Assembly: GCA_016938685.1 (NCBI GenBank)
Contig: JAFGUD010000339.1
Coordinates: 1-64,000 of the forward strand
Origin: Bacteroidales bacterium
GTDB lineage: Bacteria > Bacteroidota > Bacteroidia > Bacteroidales > JAFGUD01
DNA length: 64,000 nucleotides
Direction of reading: 5' to 3'
Below the pieces are notes generated by a model. It saw only the letters and a list, made by a program, of their open reading frames with translations, had not been told where the DNA came from and ran no database searches. The translations under genes were made by a program, and so were the position numbers. Of the stretch, positions 8,837-19,300 are shown piece after piece (the stretch's first letter is position 1; each line of letters opens with the position of its first letter).

Positions 8837-11449
8837 TTAAAATTCAACACCTAAAAGAATGATATCGTCTATTTGTTTGAAATCACCTTTCCATTTTAGG
8901 AATTCAGTTTCTATAATATTTGAGTAATCAAAGATACTTACTTTTTTGTTACTTTCGATAATATCTCTAATTTGATTATTCTTAAATTTTCGTCCGTCAT
9001 TGCCTCCTATTTGATCAGCCAAACCATCAGAAAAGAAAAATATTTTATCTTTTTCGACAAATTTGATTGTGTGATTTATAAAGTTTTTTTCAGTCTTGTT
9101 TTTCATTGGAATTCCGCCAATTGCTTTAAGGGAGCCTTTATATTGTATGAATTCTCCATCTTCTTTCAGATAGTACAAAGGTCTGTGAGCACCTGCGAAG
9201 TCCAGTTGATTATTGTCTAAATTTATTTTGCATAATGCAATATCCATACCATCTCTTGCTTCAGCGTCGGGGTCGTCTTGTTTTAATGTTTTTCTAACAT
9301 CAAAATGTAGTTTGTCGAGAATTTGACCAGCATTTAGCTCTTTCCCTTCGGTAGCAACAATATTATTGATGAGGAAATAGCCAATGAATGAAAGCAGGGC
9401 ACCGGGAACTCCATGTCCGGTACAATCAATAGCTGCTATATAAACAATTTCGTTTTGAGGGAAAATCCAAGGAATATCACCACTAACTACATCACGAGGA
9501 CGATAGAACATAAATGAGTTTGGTAAAGCGTCTCTTATTTTATCTTCGGTAGGTAATATTGCAGTTTGAATTCTACGAGCGTAGTTTATACTTTCAGTAA
9601 TGCTTTTGTTTTTCTTTTCAATTTCAAGTTGAATTAGTTTTTGTTCTGTAATATCGTGAGCAACAAACAGAATGGTTTCTAGTTCGTTTAAGTCATTAAA
9701 TTCTGGTATTGCGTTAAACTGTACAATTCGTTCACCTTCTTCTTCAGAGAGGGGGAAAGTTGTTTCTGATTCAAATTTAACGTTGTTTTTTAGAATTTTA
9801 TCAAGAGCATTTTGGAAAACATTTTTTATTTCTGTTGGTAGTGTTGTGTCTTTTATTGTGTTTCCAATAAGATTTCTTTTTCCGACACTGATAAATTGTT
9901 CGGCAATTGGGTTCGCATAAAAGAATTTTCCTTCACCGTTTACCCTAACAATCATATCAATAGAATTTTCAGATAGAGCTTGCATTCTACCGCTCATACG
10001 TTGTGCCCTTTCTGCTATTTTCCGAACAGTGATATCTCGGGTATTAAAAATAATTCCGTTGATTGCGGGATTTTTTAGCAGGTTTCTTCCGGTTGTTTCC
10101 AGCCAAATTTCTTCTCCGTCAGTTTTTGTGAAAATTGTTTCAAAAGAAACCGGTTCTTCTGCATTTTCAATAAGAGCAAAAAAGGAGTTTTTAAATTTGG
10201 TGTTAGTTTCTTCGTCGAATACTGAAAATCCGTTTTTGCCAACAAGTTCTTCGGCTTCAAATCCAAGGATTGTTTTTATTGATGGACTTTCATAACTAAT
10301 AATACCATTTTTATTATATATCGAAATAACCTCAGAGGCATTTTCTAACAAAGAGTAAAGTCTTTTTTGCGAACGTTCTACTTCCGAAATTTGAGCAGCA
10401 AGTTTTCGGTTTGTTTCTTCAAGTTCTTTTTGTGTTTTTTTCATTTGTTCTGCGTTGTGACGAAGCTCTTCTTCATTTTTTTTGAGCTTATATGTCATTT
10501 CGCGAGATTCTAGAAGTAGTTTTTCAGTTCTTTCGTTAACTTTTAAGTTAAAAACTGTTTGCCCAACAATGCCACTAATTTCACGCATCAAATTAATTGT
10601 TTTGTCAGGTAAATTGTTATCTAAAGACGCAATTTCAATAACACCTTGCAGTTTTTCGTCACCTAGCAATGGAGTAATAAGAATGGATCTGGGTTTTTTG
10701 TCGCCCAAGATACCTGAAGAAATTGTAACATAATCGTCAGGAATTTCTTTTCTATATATAATGTCTTTTTCAAAAGCGGCTGCCCCAATTAATCCTTGCC
10801 CTATTTGGAAGGTTTTGTTTTCGTATTTTCTTCTATTGTATGCGTATGTTGCAATGTTTTTTAGTAATTTTTCATCATTATCGTATATGTAAAAGGCTCC
10901 TTGAACTGCGTTAACGTAGTCGACTAGAGTAACTAATGTTTCGTATGATAAATCTTCAATTTTGTTGTGGAAACGAAGAATGTCTCCAACCATTTCTTTT
11001 CCTTTTGCAATCCATGACTGTTCTGCTTCTCTTTGTGAGGTTTCAATGAGGTTATTCCGCATCAAAAGTAATGATTGTCCAAGCATATCATTTGAATCAA
11101 CTTCTAAATCTGCAGCTAGTTCTCCTTGACCGATTTTTTTTGCAAAATCGGAGTTTCTTTGAAGAACATCATTCATTTTGATGATTGTTTGGTTAAGTTC
11201 GTTTCGTATTTTGGATGTGTTGATAATAAGAACGTGAAAAATGACAGCTAGAACAAAGGGAGCTAGATCAATAATATATAGAATTCTGTTGTGGGTGTGA
11301 ATAAAATATAGCCCGTCAAAATTAAAATGTATTCCGTTTTCGTTTTTAATTTCAATAATCCATGCAACCAGTGGGAATAGCAATCCGAACAAAAAGCCTA
11401 ATAGAGTAAATCTATAATTTGTATTTCTATTTAATTTGTCTTTGGCCAT
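8837..11449 (-). CDS. Membrane GAF/PAS/SpoIIE phosphatase (SiaA-like)
   Basis: 870 aa. Two membrane helices lie at about 14-33 and 57-77, then a HAMP-like linker, a GAF domain (about 150-300), a coiled coil (about 310-375), two PAS domains (about 375-480 and 490-610) and a SpoIIE/PP2C phosphatase (about 650-870). Metal-site motifs are present: SGD, DCTGHGVPGA, RDGMDIA, FSDGLADQ and IDDIILLG. The usual SGDFYWF of the other SpoIIE proteins in the window is SGDIPWI here, with no length change. By operon position it should remove phosphate from the SiaC-like protein. Unlike Pseudomonas SiaA it carries cytoplasmic GAF and PAS sensors. A short 77-base gap with a -7-like element separates it from the PAS-array gene upstream. 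Confidence 0.88.
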   Translation of the reverse strand: MAKDKLNRNTNYRFTLLGFLFGLLFPLVAWIIEIKNENGIHFNFDGLYFIHTHNRILYIIDLAPFVLAVIFHVLIINTSKIRNELNQTIIKMNDVLQRNSDFAKKIGQGELAADLEVDSNDMLGQSLLLMRNNLIETSQREAEQSWIAKGKEMVGDILRFHNKIEDLSYETLVTLVDYVNAVQGAFYIYDNDEKLLKNIATYAYNRRKYENKTFQIGQGLIGAAAFEKDIIYRKEIPDDYVTISSGILGDKKPRSILITPLLGDEKLQGVIEIASLDNNLPDKTINLMREISGIVGQTVFNLKVNERTEKLLLESREMTYKLKKNEEELRHNAEQMKKTQKELEETNRKLAAQISEVERSQKRLYSLLENASEVISIYNKNGIISYESPSIKTILGFEAEELVGKNGFSVFDEETNTKFKNSFFALIENAEEPVSFETIFTKTDGEEIWLETTGRNLLKNPAINGIIFNTRDITVRKIAERAQRMSGRMQALSENSIDMIVRVNGEGKFFYANPIAEQFISVGKRNLIGNTIKDTTLPTEIKNVFQNALDKILKNNVKFESETTFPLSEEEGERIVQFNAIPEFNDLNELETILFVAHDITEQKLIQLEIEKKNKSITESINYARRIQTAILPTEDKIRDALPNSFMFYRPRDVVSGDIPWIFPQNEIVYIAAIDCTGHGVPGALLSFIGYFLINNIVATEGKELNAGQILDKLHFDVRKTLKQDDPDAEARDGMDIALCKINLDNNQLDFAGAHRPLYYLKEDGEFIQYKGSLKAIGGIPMKNKTEKNFINHTIKFVEKDKIFFFSDGLADQIGGNDGRKFKNNQIRDIIESNKKVSIFDYSNIIETEFLKWKGDFKQIDDIILLGVEF

Positions 11450-11474
11450 TTAGCAATTGTCTGTTTTTGTTTAG

Positions 11475-11482
11475 CAAAATTA
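11475..11482 (-). promoter_or_regulatory. Possible internal -7 element before the SpoIIE phosphatase gene
   Basis: Minus-strand TAATTTTG matches TAnnTTTG, 26 bases upstream of the ATG at 11449. The -33 region is not convincing. It could allow siaA-B-C-ABC expression independent of the PAS-array gene. Confidence 0.4.
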
Positions 11483-11526
11483 TAAAAAAAGTTTAAAGTT
11501 AAAATTTAAAAATTCAAACGGGCTTT

Positions 11527-14500
11527 CTATTCCAAACTATCGAGCCAATCTTTATAAAGTTTGTCTTGTTCTGTGTCAAATTGTTCAGCTATTTCTTCCT
11601 CTAATTCTTTTAGCCTTTCATTTTCTTCTTCTACTTGTTGGAATTCTTTAAAAAGTTCATCCATGTTTTGTGTCATTATCTGTTCCTGAACCGTAAGTTC
11701 TTGTTCTAGTCTTTTTTGTTCAGAAATATCAAATGCCAAATATAATATTTTTGAAATTTTTCCTTCATTATCTTTTACTGGAGTATATTGATTTAGTAAC
11801 CAAATATCTTCGTCTGTTTTTTTGTTTTTTCTTTTTACGACAATTTGCTCTAAGTTCCCGTCGACAACACTCTTCCATAATTTAATAAAATCGTCTCTTT
11901 CTTCTTCAATAATAAATTCTAAAATATTTTTTCCGATCATTGTTTCAGGATCATATCCCATTGTATCAACGTGAATATGGTTTGACGAAATAAATAACCC
12001 TTCCGGAGTATATTCAGCTCTCATAAGGGTTTGATCAACTGCTGTGAAAAGAGCAGACAGTTCAATCTCGTTTTCTTGTGATTTCGCTAACAGTTCTACT
12101 GAACTTTGTTCTAGACGTTTTTCTTCGGTTATATCAATACCTAAGTATAATACTTCAATAACTCTGCCAGATGAATCAAAAATTGGATTATACTGATTTT
12201 TTAGCCAGATTGTTTTGTTTGTTGTTTTATTAAATCGTTTTACTACAAGCTCCTTTTGATTTCCTTGTGTTAATTCTGTCCACATTTTTTGAAAATCCTC
12301 TTTCTCTTCTTCTGGAATAAATTCAAGAATGTTTTTGCCGAGCATATTTTCAATTTTATAGCCCATTATGTTTCTGTGAACTTCATTAGATTCAAAAAAC
12401 AAACCTTCAACAGAGTATCTTGCACGCATAATTGTTCTGTCTATACCGGCTAAAATACCTTTAAGTTCTAATTCTTTTAGTTGAGCATCTATAAGTAAAT
12501 CTACAGCTTTTTGTTCAGCTTGTTTTTGTTCTGAAATATTGATGGCAAGATATAGAACTTTAATTACGTCTCCTGCCTTGTTTTTAATCGGAGTATATTG
12601 ATTAAGAAGCCATACATCCTCACCTGTTTCTTTATTTGTTCTTTTTACCGTTAGATGTTCTAAGTTGCCTTTTTTTACGCTTTCCCAAGTCTTGATAAAT
12701 TCTTCTTTGTCATTGTCCTCTATAAATTCAAGAATGTTTTTACCAGTCATTTGGGCTTTGTCGTATCCAAGTGTTTTAACGTGAATGTCATTAGAATCGA
12801 TAAATGTTCCTTCTGCTGTGTATTCTGCTCTCATAATAGCCTGATCAACACCGGAAAGAATACCGGATAATTCCAATTCTTTTTCTTGTGAACTTGTTAA
12901 TAATTCGGCGGCTATATTTTCTGCAACTTTTTGTTCTGAGATGTCAATTGCAAGATATAGTATTTTAACAATTTTCCCATTTTCATCTTCGATGGGGGTA
13001 TATTGATTTAAAAGCCAAATTTCATCACCAGTGGATTGGTTGATTCTTTTAACCGTAATTTGTTCCAGATTTCCTTCTTTAACGCTATTCCATACTTCTG
13101 TAAATTCTTCTTTGTCCTCTTCCGGAATAAAGTTTATAATATTTTGGCCTTTCATTTTTGCAATATCGTACCCTAACGTTTGAACGTGTATTTCATTAGC
13201 ATCAATAAAAGCACCATCTGGGGAGTATTCGGCACGCATAATTGCTTGGTCGATACCAATAAAAAGTCCTCGAAGTTCGTGCTCTTTTTGTTGAGTTTGT
13301 TTTAATAATTCTTGTGCTCTTGCCTCAGCAACTTTTTGTTCGGTTATGTCAATAGCAAGATAAAGAATTTTTGTTACTTTGTTGTTCTCATCTAGAATAG
13401 GATTATACTGGTTGATTAACCAAATATCTTTGCCGGTACTACGATTAACTCTTTTTACTGTTAATTCTTTTGCTTTTCCTAAACCAACTTCTCTCCATAG
13501 TTTATTAAATTCTTCTTTTTGATCTTCTTGAATAAAGTCTAAGATACTTTTCCCAATCATGTTTTTAAGTTCATATCCCATGATGCGGCGGTGAACTTCA
13601 TTTGAGCTGATAAAATTACCTTCAACAGTATATTCAGCTCGCATAATTGTTCTGTCAATACCAGAAAGAACCCCTTTTAATTCAACTTCTTTTTCTTGAG
13701 TTTCAATAAGAAGTGCGTTAGATTTTTCTTCTGCAACTTTTTGTTCGGTGATATCGATTGCCAAGTACAGCACTTTTATTACTTTACCTTTATCGTCTTT
13801 AATTGGGGTATATTGATTAAGTAGCCAAATGTCTGCTCCTGTTTGTTTGTTTTGTCTTTTTACCGTGATTTGATATGGCTTTCCACTAGAGACTTCACTC
13901 CATAACTTTTTGAAATTTTCTTTTTCTTCTTCTTGAATAAATTCCAGAATGTTTTTTCCTTTCATTTGTTCTATGTCGTAACCCATTGTTTGACGGTGAA
14001 CAAAGTTGGAGTTGATGAATTTACCATCTACAGAATATTCTGCACGCATAAGAGTTTGGTCTACTCCGGTAAGGATACCGGTCATCTCGATTTCGTTTCT
14101 TTTAGCAGATTGGTGAGCTTTGTTTACCTCTTCCATTGTTTCTTGAAGAATTTTCTCACGTGCCGAAAGTTCGTCTGATTTTTTCTGTGATTCTTTAAGT
14201 AGTTCAACTGTTCTTGCATTAATTTTAACGGCTTCTAAAGTCGAGGCAACAGAACGAGAAAGTGTTTCGGAAAATTCTATTTCGAAATCTTCAAAATTTC
14301 TAAGAGCTGCGATTTCAATTATTCCAAGCAGTCCGTTGTCTGTTAGTAAAGGCAGAATTAGAAGGTTATTTGGAGGAGAATCACCAAGGCCTGATTCGAT
14401 TTCAAGATAATCTGATGGTATTTTGTTTAGATGGATTGTCGTTTGATCTATAGCAACTGTTCCAATAAGTCCTTCTCCAAAATATATTCTTTTTGAATAA

Positions 14501-15654
14501 TATTTTTTTCTGTCGTATGCAAATGCTGCAAGAAGTTCAAGATATGGTTCTTCTTTTTCGGGATTTTGCACAATAAATAATCCACCAACGGAAGCCTCTA
14601 GATACTTAACAAGGGCTTTAATAATTTCATCGGAAAGAATGGTTAAATTATTAGAATGTTGGCGCATTAGTTCTGAAAACATATTAATTCCAGTGTTTGC
14701 CCATTCTTTTTGTTTGTCACTTTTCTGACGAATTTCTATTTCTTTTTGAGATTCAATTAGTTGATCTTTTAAAGACTGTATAGTGTTGGAAATTACATCG
14801 TTTTTGCCTAAACTTTTTAATTCAAATTCGTAATTTTTATTTTTTAATTCGTTTATATAATTATTAATTCTTTTGTAGTTATCGTTTATTTGTTTGATGG
14901 ATTTTAACGAAACTGATTTTTCTTTTTCGTCTTCTACAGATATTTTAATTGTTTCTCCAGAAGATAATCTATTCAAATAAGGTTCGATAATTTGTGGTAA
15001 TTTTAGATTTTCTTTAAAAAACACAATACTCAAAACAATAAAAAGGCCTAAAAACAATAAAAAACTAAATAAAATGCGAATTATTATTTGTGTAATATTT
15101 TTTTCCATAGAATCTATGGATATTCCAAAACTGTTATTGTTTTGTTGTTTTAATTTTTTTAAAATAGAAATTAAATTTTGGTAAGAAAGCAATTCTTTGT
15201 TGAATAACCGACTAATGTTTTTTAGACTAATTTCTTCTTTTTTATATTCGTTGAATATTTCGTAAATAATGTTTTGAAATATTTGATATTCAAGAGAAAA
15301 CTCATCAAGAGTTAAGTTCTCGTTTACGTTGTTGGTAAGGTTTTCGTATTTTTTTGTGATTTGAAGAATTGAGTCGTTAGTTTGAAAAAATGAATTTTGG
15401 ATATCAATAAAATCATCAAGTTTTTCGTAAGAAATATGATTAAACACTATAAACGAGTTTATAATTCTTTGAGAATTATTGATTAAATTGTTTTTTTGAA
15501 GATAAGTTTTTGTTAAATAGTTTTTATTTATATTAATTTCTCTTTGAAATGCGTTAAAGTGAAGAAATAATGACATAGCAAAAACAAGAACAATTACAGA
15601 AAGTATAATTATTTTCAGTCTAATTGATATATCTTTTAATTTGAGTTTACTCAT
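11527..15654 (-). CDS. Membrane sensor with GAF and six tandem PAS domains, no output domain
   Basis: 1375 aa. TM1 (about 14-31), an extracytoplasmic helical region (about 32-185), TM2 (about 190-213), a HAMP-like linker and coiled coil, a GAF domain (about 325-480) and a coiled coil, then six PAS/PAC repeats. Each repeat carries a MRAEY-like motif and ends in YLAIDI(T/S)EQK; the MRA motifs fall at residues 536, 671, 806, 941, 1076 and 1211, an exact 135-residue period. The last 65 residues are a Glu-rich coiled coil. No kinase, phosphatase, cyclase or receiver domain is present although the stop is clean. It is the first gene of the cluster leading to the SiaABC-like genes, so it probably signals by contact with a neighbour such as the SpoIIE protein, which has a similar membrane-HAMP-GAF-PAS architecture. 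That partnership is inference. Confidence 0.87.
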   Translation of the reverse strand: MSKLKLKDISIRLKIIILSVIVLVFAMSLFLHFNAFQREININKNYLTKTYLQKNNLINNSQRIINSFIVFNHISYEKLDDFIDIQNSFFQTNDSILQITKKYENLTNNVNENLTLDEFSLEYQIFQNIIYEIFNEYKKEEISLKNISRLFNKELLSYQNLISILKKLKQQNNNSFGISIDSMEKNITQIIIRILFSFLLFLGLFIVLSIVFFKENLKLPQIIEPYLNRLSSGETIKISVEDEKEKSVSLKSIKQINDNYKRINNYINELKNKNYEFELKSLGKNDVISNTIQSLKDQLIESQKEIEIRQKSDKQKEWANTGINMFSELMRQHSNNLTILSDEIIKALVKYLEASVGGLFIVQNPEKEEPYLELLAAFAYDRKKYYSKRIYFGEGLIGTVAIDQTTIHLNKIPSDYLEIESGLGDSPPNNLLILPLLTDNGLLGIIEIAALRNFEDFEIEFSETLSRSVASTLEAVKINARTVELLKESQKKSDELSAREKILQETMEEVNKAHQSAKRNEIEMTGILTGVDQTLMRAEYSVDGKFINSNFVHRQTMGYDIEQMKGKNILEFIQEEEKENFKKLWSEVSSGKPYQITVKRQNKQTGADIWLLNQYTPIKDDKGKVIKVLYLAIDITEQKVAEEKSNALLIETQEKEVELKGVLSGIDRTIMRAEYTVEGNFISSNEVHRRIMGYELKNMIGKSILDFIQEDQKEEFNKLWREVGLGKAKELTVKRVNRSTGKDIWLINQYNPILDENNKVTKILYLAIDITEQKVAEARAQELLKQTQQKEHELRGLFIGIDQAIMRAEYSPDGAFIDANEIHVQTLGYDIAKMKGQNIINFIPEEDKEEFTEVWNSVKEGNLEQITVKRINQSTGDEIWLLNQYTPIEDENGKIVKILYLAIDISEQKVAENIAAELLTSSQEKELELSGILSGVDQAIMRAEYTAEGTFIDSNDIHVKTLGYDKAQMTGKNILEFIEDNDKEEFIKTWESVKKGNLEHLTVKRTNKETGEDVWLLNQYTPIKNKAGDVIKVLYLAINISEQKQAEQKAVDLLIDAQLKELELKGILAGIDRTIMRARYSVEGLFFESNEVHRNIMGYKIENMLGKNILEFIPEEEKEDFQKMWTELTQGNQKELVVKRFNKTTNKTIWLKNQYNPIFDSSGRVIEVLYLGIDITEEKRLEQSSVELLAKSQENEIELSALFTAVDQTLMRAEYTPEGLFISSNHIHVDTMGYDPETMIGKNILEFIIEEERDDFIKLWKSVVDGNLEQIVVKRKNKKTDEDIWLLNQYTPVKDNEGKISKILYLAFDISEQKRLEQELTVQEQIMTQNMDELFKEFQQVEEENERLKELEEEIAEQFDTEQDKLYKDWLDSLE
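11665..14082 (-). repeat. Six coding tandem repeats of 405 bp (PAS array)
   Basis: The ATG of the repeated MRA motif occurs (as cat on the plus strand) at 14047, 13642, 13237, 12832, 12427 and 12022, each 405 bases apart with no insertion or deletion. Copies differ at many codons, so they are not very recent. Copies 2 and 5 share IDRTIMRA and NQYNPI; copies 3, 4 and 6 share the HVxTxGY, GNLE and ISEQK variants. Confidence 0.9.
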
Positions 15655-15684
15655 CTCGTTTATTTCTCGCTAAGTTGAATTATA

Positions 15685-15692
15685 CAAAAATA
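15685..15692 (-). promoter_or_regulatory. Possible -7 element for the signalling cluster
   Basis: Minus-strand TATTTTTG, 31 bases upstream of the ATG at 15654, within a very A/T-rich 114-base spacer before gmk. No clear -33 box. Confidence 0.4.
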
Positions 15693-15768
15693 GAAATTTT
15701 TTTTTTTAACGAAAATATTTTTTTTTTTTACGCTAAATAATTGAAAAATAGATTGAAAAACAAGGTTT

Positions 15769-16344
15769 TTAAAGTTCTTGTTTTAAAATGAAATTCCCGA
15801 CTACTTTTTTAATTTCGTCTATTGCTTTTTTTAAGTTGTCGTTAGTTATTGTCACGTCAAATTCATTTGCAAAAGTCATTTCAAATTTGGCTTTTTCTAT
15901 TCTTTTTTTGAAACTTTCTTCTGTTTCTGTTCCTCTTTTTTGAAGGCGTTTTTTTAATTCTTCTATTGATGGTGGTTTTATAAAGATAGAAATTGAGTTT
16001 TCAGGAAATGTTTTTTTAATATTTAACCCGCCTTTTACATCAACGTCAAAAATAAGGTTTTTGTTTAAGTTCCAAACTCTTTTAACTTCTGATTTTAAGG
16101 TTCCGTAGAATTGGTTATTATATACCTCTTCCCATTCAATAAATTCGTCATTTTTTATTTTTTCTTTAAAATTATCAACAGAAAGAAAGTGATAGTCTTT
16201 GCCGTTAATTTCATTTTCTCGTGGTTTTCTACTAGCTGCTGATATGGAAAACATGAGTTTAAGTTCTTCTTCCTGCATTAGTTCTTTTACCAAAGTTGTT
16301 TTTCCGGCACCAGAAGGCGCAGAAACTATAATTAACTTGTTCAT
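15769..16344 (-). CDS. gmk: Guanylate kinase
   Basis: 191 aa, a normal length. It phosphorylates GMP to GDP with ATP in the cytoplasm. It starts with the P-loop SAPSGAGKTTLVKEL (residues 8-22); SRKPRENEINGKDYHF and the IEWEEVYNNQFYGT segment form the GMP-binding part, and a DVDVKGG motif and the lid region KRLQKRGTETEESFKKR follow. Its start lies only 3 bases after the stop of the beta-propeller/SpoIIE sensor gene, so this essential nucleotide enzyme appears to be co-transcribed with a signalling gene. Confidence 0.95.
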   Translation of the reverse strand: MNKLIIVSAPSGAGKTTLVKELMQEEELKLMFSISAASRKPRENEINGKDYHFLSVDNFKEKIKNDEFIEWEEVYNNQFYGTLKSEVKRVWNLNKNLIFDVDVKGGLNIKKTFPENSISIFIKPPSIEELKKRLQKRGTETEESFKKRIEKAKFEMTFANEFDVTITNDNLKKAIDEIKKVVGNFILKQEL

Positions 16345-16347
16345 TTT

Positions 16348-19300
16348 TTAAAGTTTGAATCCAATAACTAAAATATCATCAGTTTGGCGTGTTGTTTCCA
16401 TCCAGTTTGTTACGGCTTTGTCAAGTATTTCTTTTTGTTCTTCCATCGGTTTTTGATAGATTTCCAGTAGCAAGTCTTTAAATCTTTTAATCATAAATTT
16501 AGAATGATCATCGCCTCCAAATTGGTCTGCATAGCCATCGGAGAAGATATAGAACCAAGTAGGGGAGCTGTATTTTATCGTGTGTCTTTCAAATTCGCCA
16601 AATTGGAATCCTCCTATTGATTGGCGACTACCTTTTATTTTTGTTATTTCTTCATTTGAAATGTAAAATAGAGGATTTTTAGCACCTGAAAATTCTACGG
16701 TTTTATTTTCTTCGTCAATAACGCAAAGAGCCATATCCATTCCGTCTTGATTTTCAGTTGTATCTTGTTTAAGGGCAGTTCTAACGTATTTGTTCAGAAG
16801 TTCAAGTATTTCTGAGGCATCTGAAACTCCTTTATTACTAACTATTGTTGTTAGGATTTCGGCTCCAATCATGCTCATAAAGGCGCCTGGAACGCCGTGT
16901 CCGGTACAATCAACTGCCGCAATGAATGCTTTGTCTTCTCTTTTTGAAAACCAATAGAAGTCGCCTGAAACTATATCGCGAGGTTTGAATAATATAAAAT
17001 GTTCTTTAAGATGTTTTTGAATAGTAGAATTTAAGGGCAACATTGCTGTTTGAATTCTTTTTGCGTATTCGATGCTTGATGTTATATCCTTATTGATTTT
17101 TTGAATTTCTTCGTTTTGTTCTGCTAATTGGTCTCTTTGTGATTCTATTTCTTCTTTTTGTTGTTCTATTTCTTGTGTTCTAAGTTTTACTTGTTCCTCC
17201 AGATATTCTTTTTGTAATCTCAATCTGCGAGTGTACCAAAATACAATTAGCCAAATAAGTAACCCTGCTAAAACAAAATATCCAATAAATGCCAAGATGG
17301 TGAGATACCAAGGCGGTTTGATTACAAATTCGTAACTGGCAATTGTGCTTTCTATTAAATATTGATTTCTTGCTTTTACTTGAAATTTGTATTCGCCGGG
17401 TTTTAAGTTTGAATAATCTTTGTAGTTTTCCGAAGTCCACTCAGACCATTTTTGATCGTTTCCTTCCAAAAAGTATTTGTATTCAATTTTATCAGGAGAT
17501 TGCAGGTATGTGCCTGAAAAAGTGAATCTTAAGTTTCCGTTTTTGTATTCTAATATAGGAATCTGAGATAGTAATTGTTCCGAACCAACTAGCGAGTCTT
17601 TTGTTATGAATGCACCATTGAAGATTATTGAATCAGAATTAAGAATTTTTACCGAACGTATAAATGCAGGGAATTCAATAGCGTAATTATTTTCGATAGT
17701 TTCGTCGTAGTGAACAAAACCGTTTGGTCCTCCGATTAGATATGTGTTTTCTGAGAGTTGGTCAAAGAAGAAGATTTTGTTTTTAAAGGGTAAAAAAGGT
17801 TCTCTAATTTTAACAAATCCACTATCTGTATTTTTTAGGTAACATAATTCCCAATTCATTTCGTCGTTGTTGGTAGTTTCTTCTTTATACCAAATATTTC
17901 CATGCGAATCTTTGTTGATAAAACGAACAGATACGTTTGTTCCAATAACATCGTTTAATTCATCGTACGGAGAAAAATTATTGTTAGATGGGTTGTATTT
18001 ATATAGACCTTCTTTGGTTGAAAAATAAAGATTGTTGTCAATTTTAAAAATTTTATTATTTTCTTGAGAAGGCAGTCCATTTAATCCGTGTATTGTATCA
18101 AATACCGTTGCTTCAGTTATTTGATTAAAGTATTGGTCAAATTTTATTTTGTAGACACCTTGGTTTTTGTTTGAAATCCAAAAATAACCGTTTTCATCTT
18201 GTTCAAGATATTCTCCGTATATATCTTGCTCGTATATTTGCTGAATATCATGAGAAAGAGTCCACTTTCCGTTGTTTTTTTTGTATATAAAAATTGCTTG
18301 TGATAATCCAATAATTGTATTTGAGTCTTCTTTGGGTACTCTGAAAATTTTAACTCCACGTACAGCTCTGTCTGTTCCTTCTGCTAAGAAATATATTGCT
18401 GTAAAATTTTCTATATCAAATAAACCGTTTGCAGAAGCTGCAATTAGTTTATTATCAACTATATCTAAAAATTCTGTCTTAATGTTTCCCGAAGGATTTT
18501 TTATTTGAGTAAAGTCTGCTTTTTTTATTTTGTTTTCATAATCAGTCCATTTTTTATAATACACACCTGATGTGGTTGCAATGTATAAAATATTATTAAA
18601 TAATTTTGAACTAAAACTTGTTGATTCGTTTTCAAAACCATTGAATTGATTGTAAGTTGTGAAAGGAGAAAAAAGATATACTGTTGAAATACCATTATCT
18701 GTACAAAGCCATAAATTTTCTTGGTTATCTAGCGTTGCCCTGTATATTTTATCGTTTTGTAAGCCGTTTTGAGATGTTATGAATTGAATGATTTTAAACT
18801 CTTTATCAGTAATTAGAATTCCTCCATCGTTAAGTTGAAAAGCATAATAGTCATCTTTAATGCTAATTGCTCTGTAAAGGTTTCTATCTATTATACTGTC
18901 AATTGGTGTCTTCTTGGGTGTTATTTTTCCATCTTTCATTGTATAGGCTCCATCGAACCATGTGAAAATCAAAAGAGAATCTTGTTTGTAATTAAGAAGT
19001 GTTCTTAAATATGAATTGTTAATTATTTCAGATTCTACTATAAATTTTAAGTCGTTATTAGCCAGTTCATAAATTCCCTTATATTTAGTGTAAATGTATA
19101 TTTTACCATTTACTTGATAAGAAATTAAAAATAGTCCTTCGGGAAAATAATTTTCGATAGGTAGAACAGTAATAGAATCGTTTTTGTATAAAAATATTTC
19201 ATCGAAAGTTTGAAAAAAGATTGCAGAATCTTCGGTAACAAAGATGTCCCATATTTTTTGAAAATCTTTATGATCATCTGGGATTTTATCGCTTAGGCTT

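Noticed and set aside
8837-11449. Possible frameshift at SGDIPWIFPQNE in the SpoIIE domain
   Set aside because: The segment has the same length as in the two other SpoIIE proteins and both flanks are in frame, so substitutions explain it.
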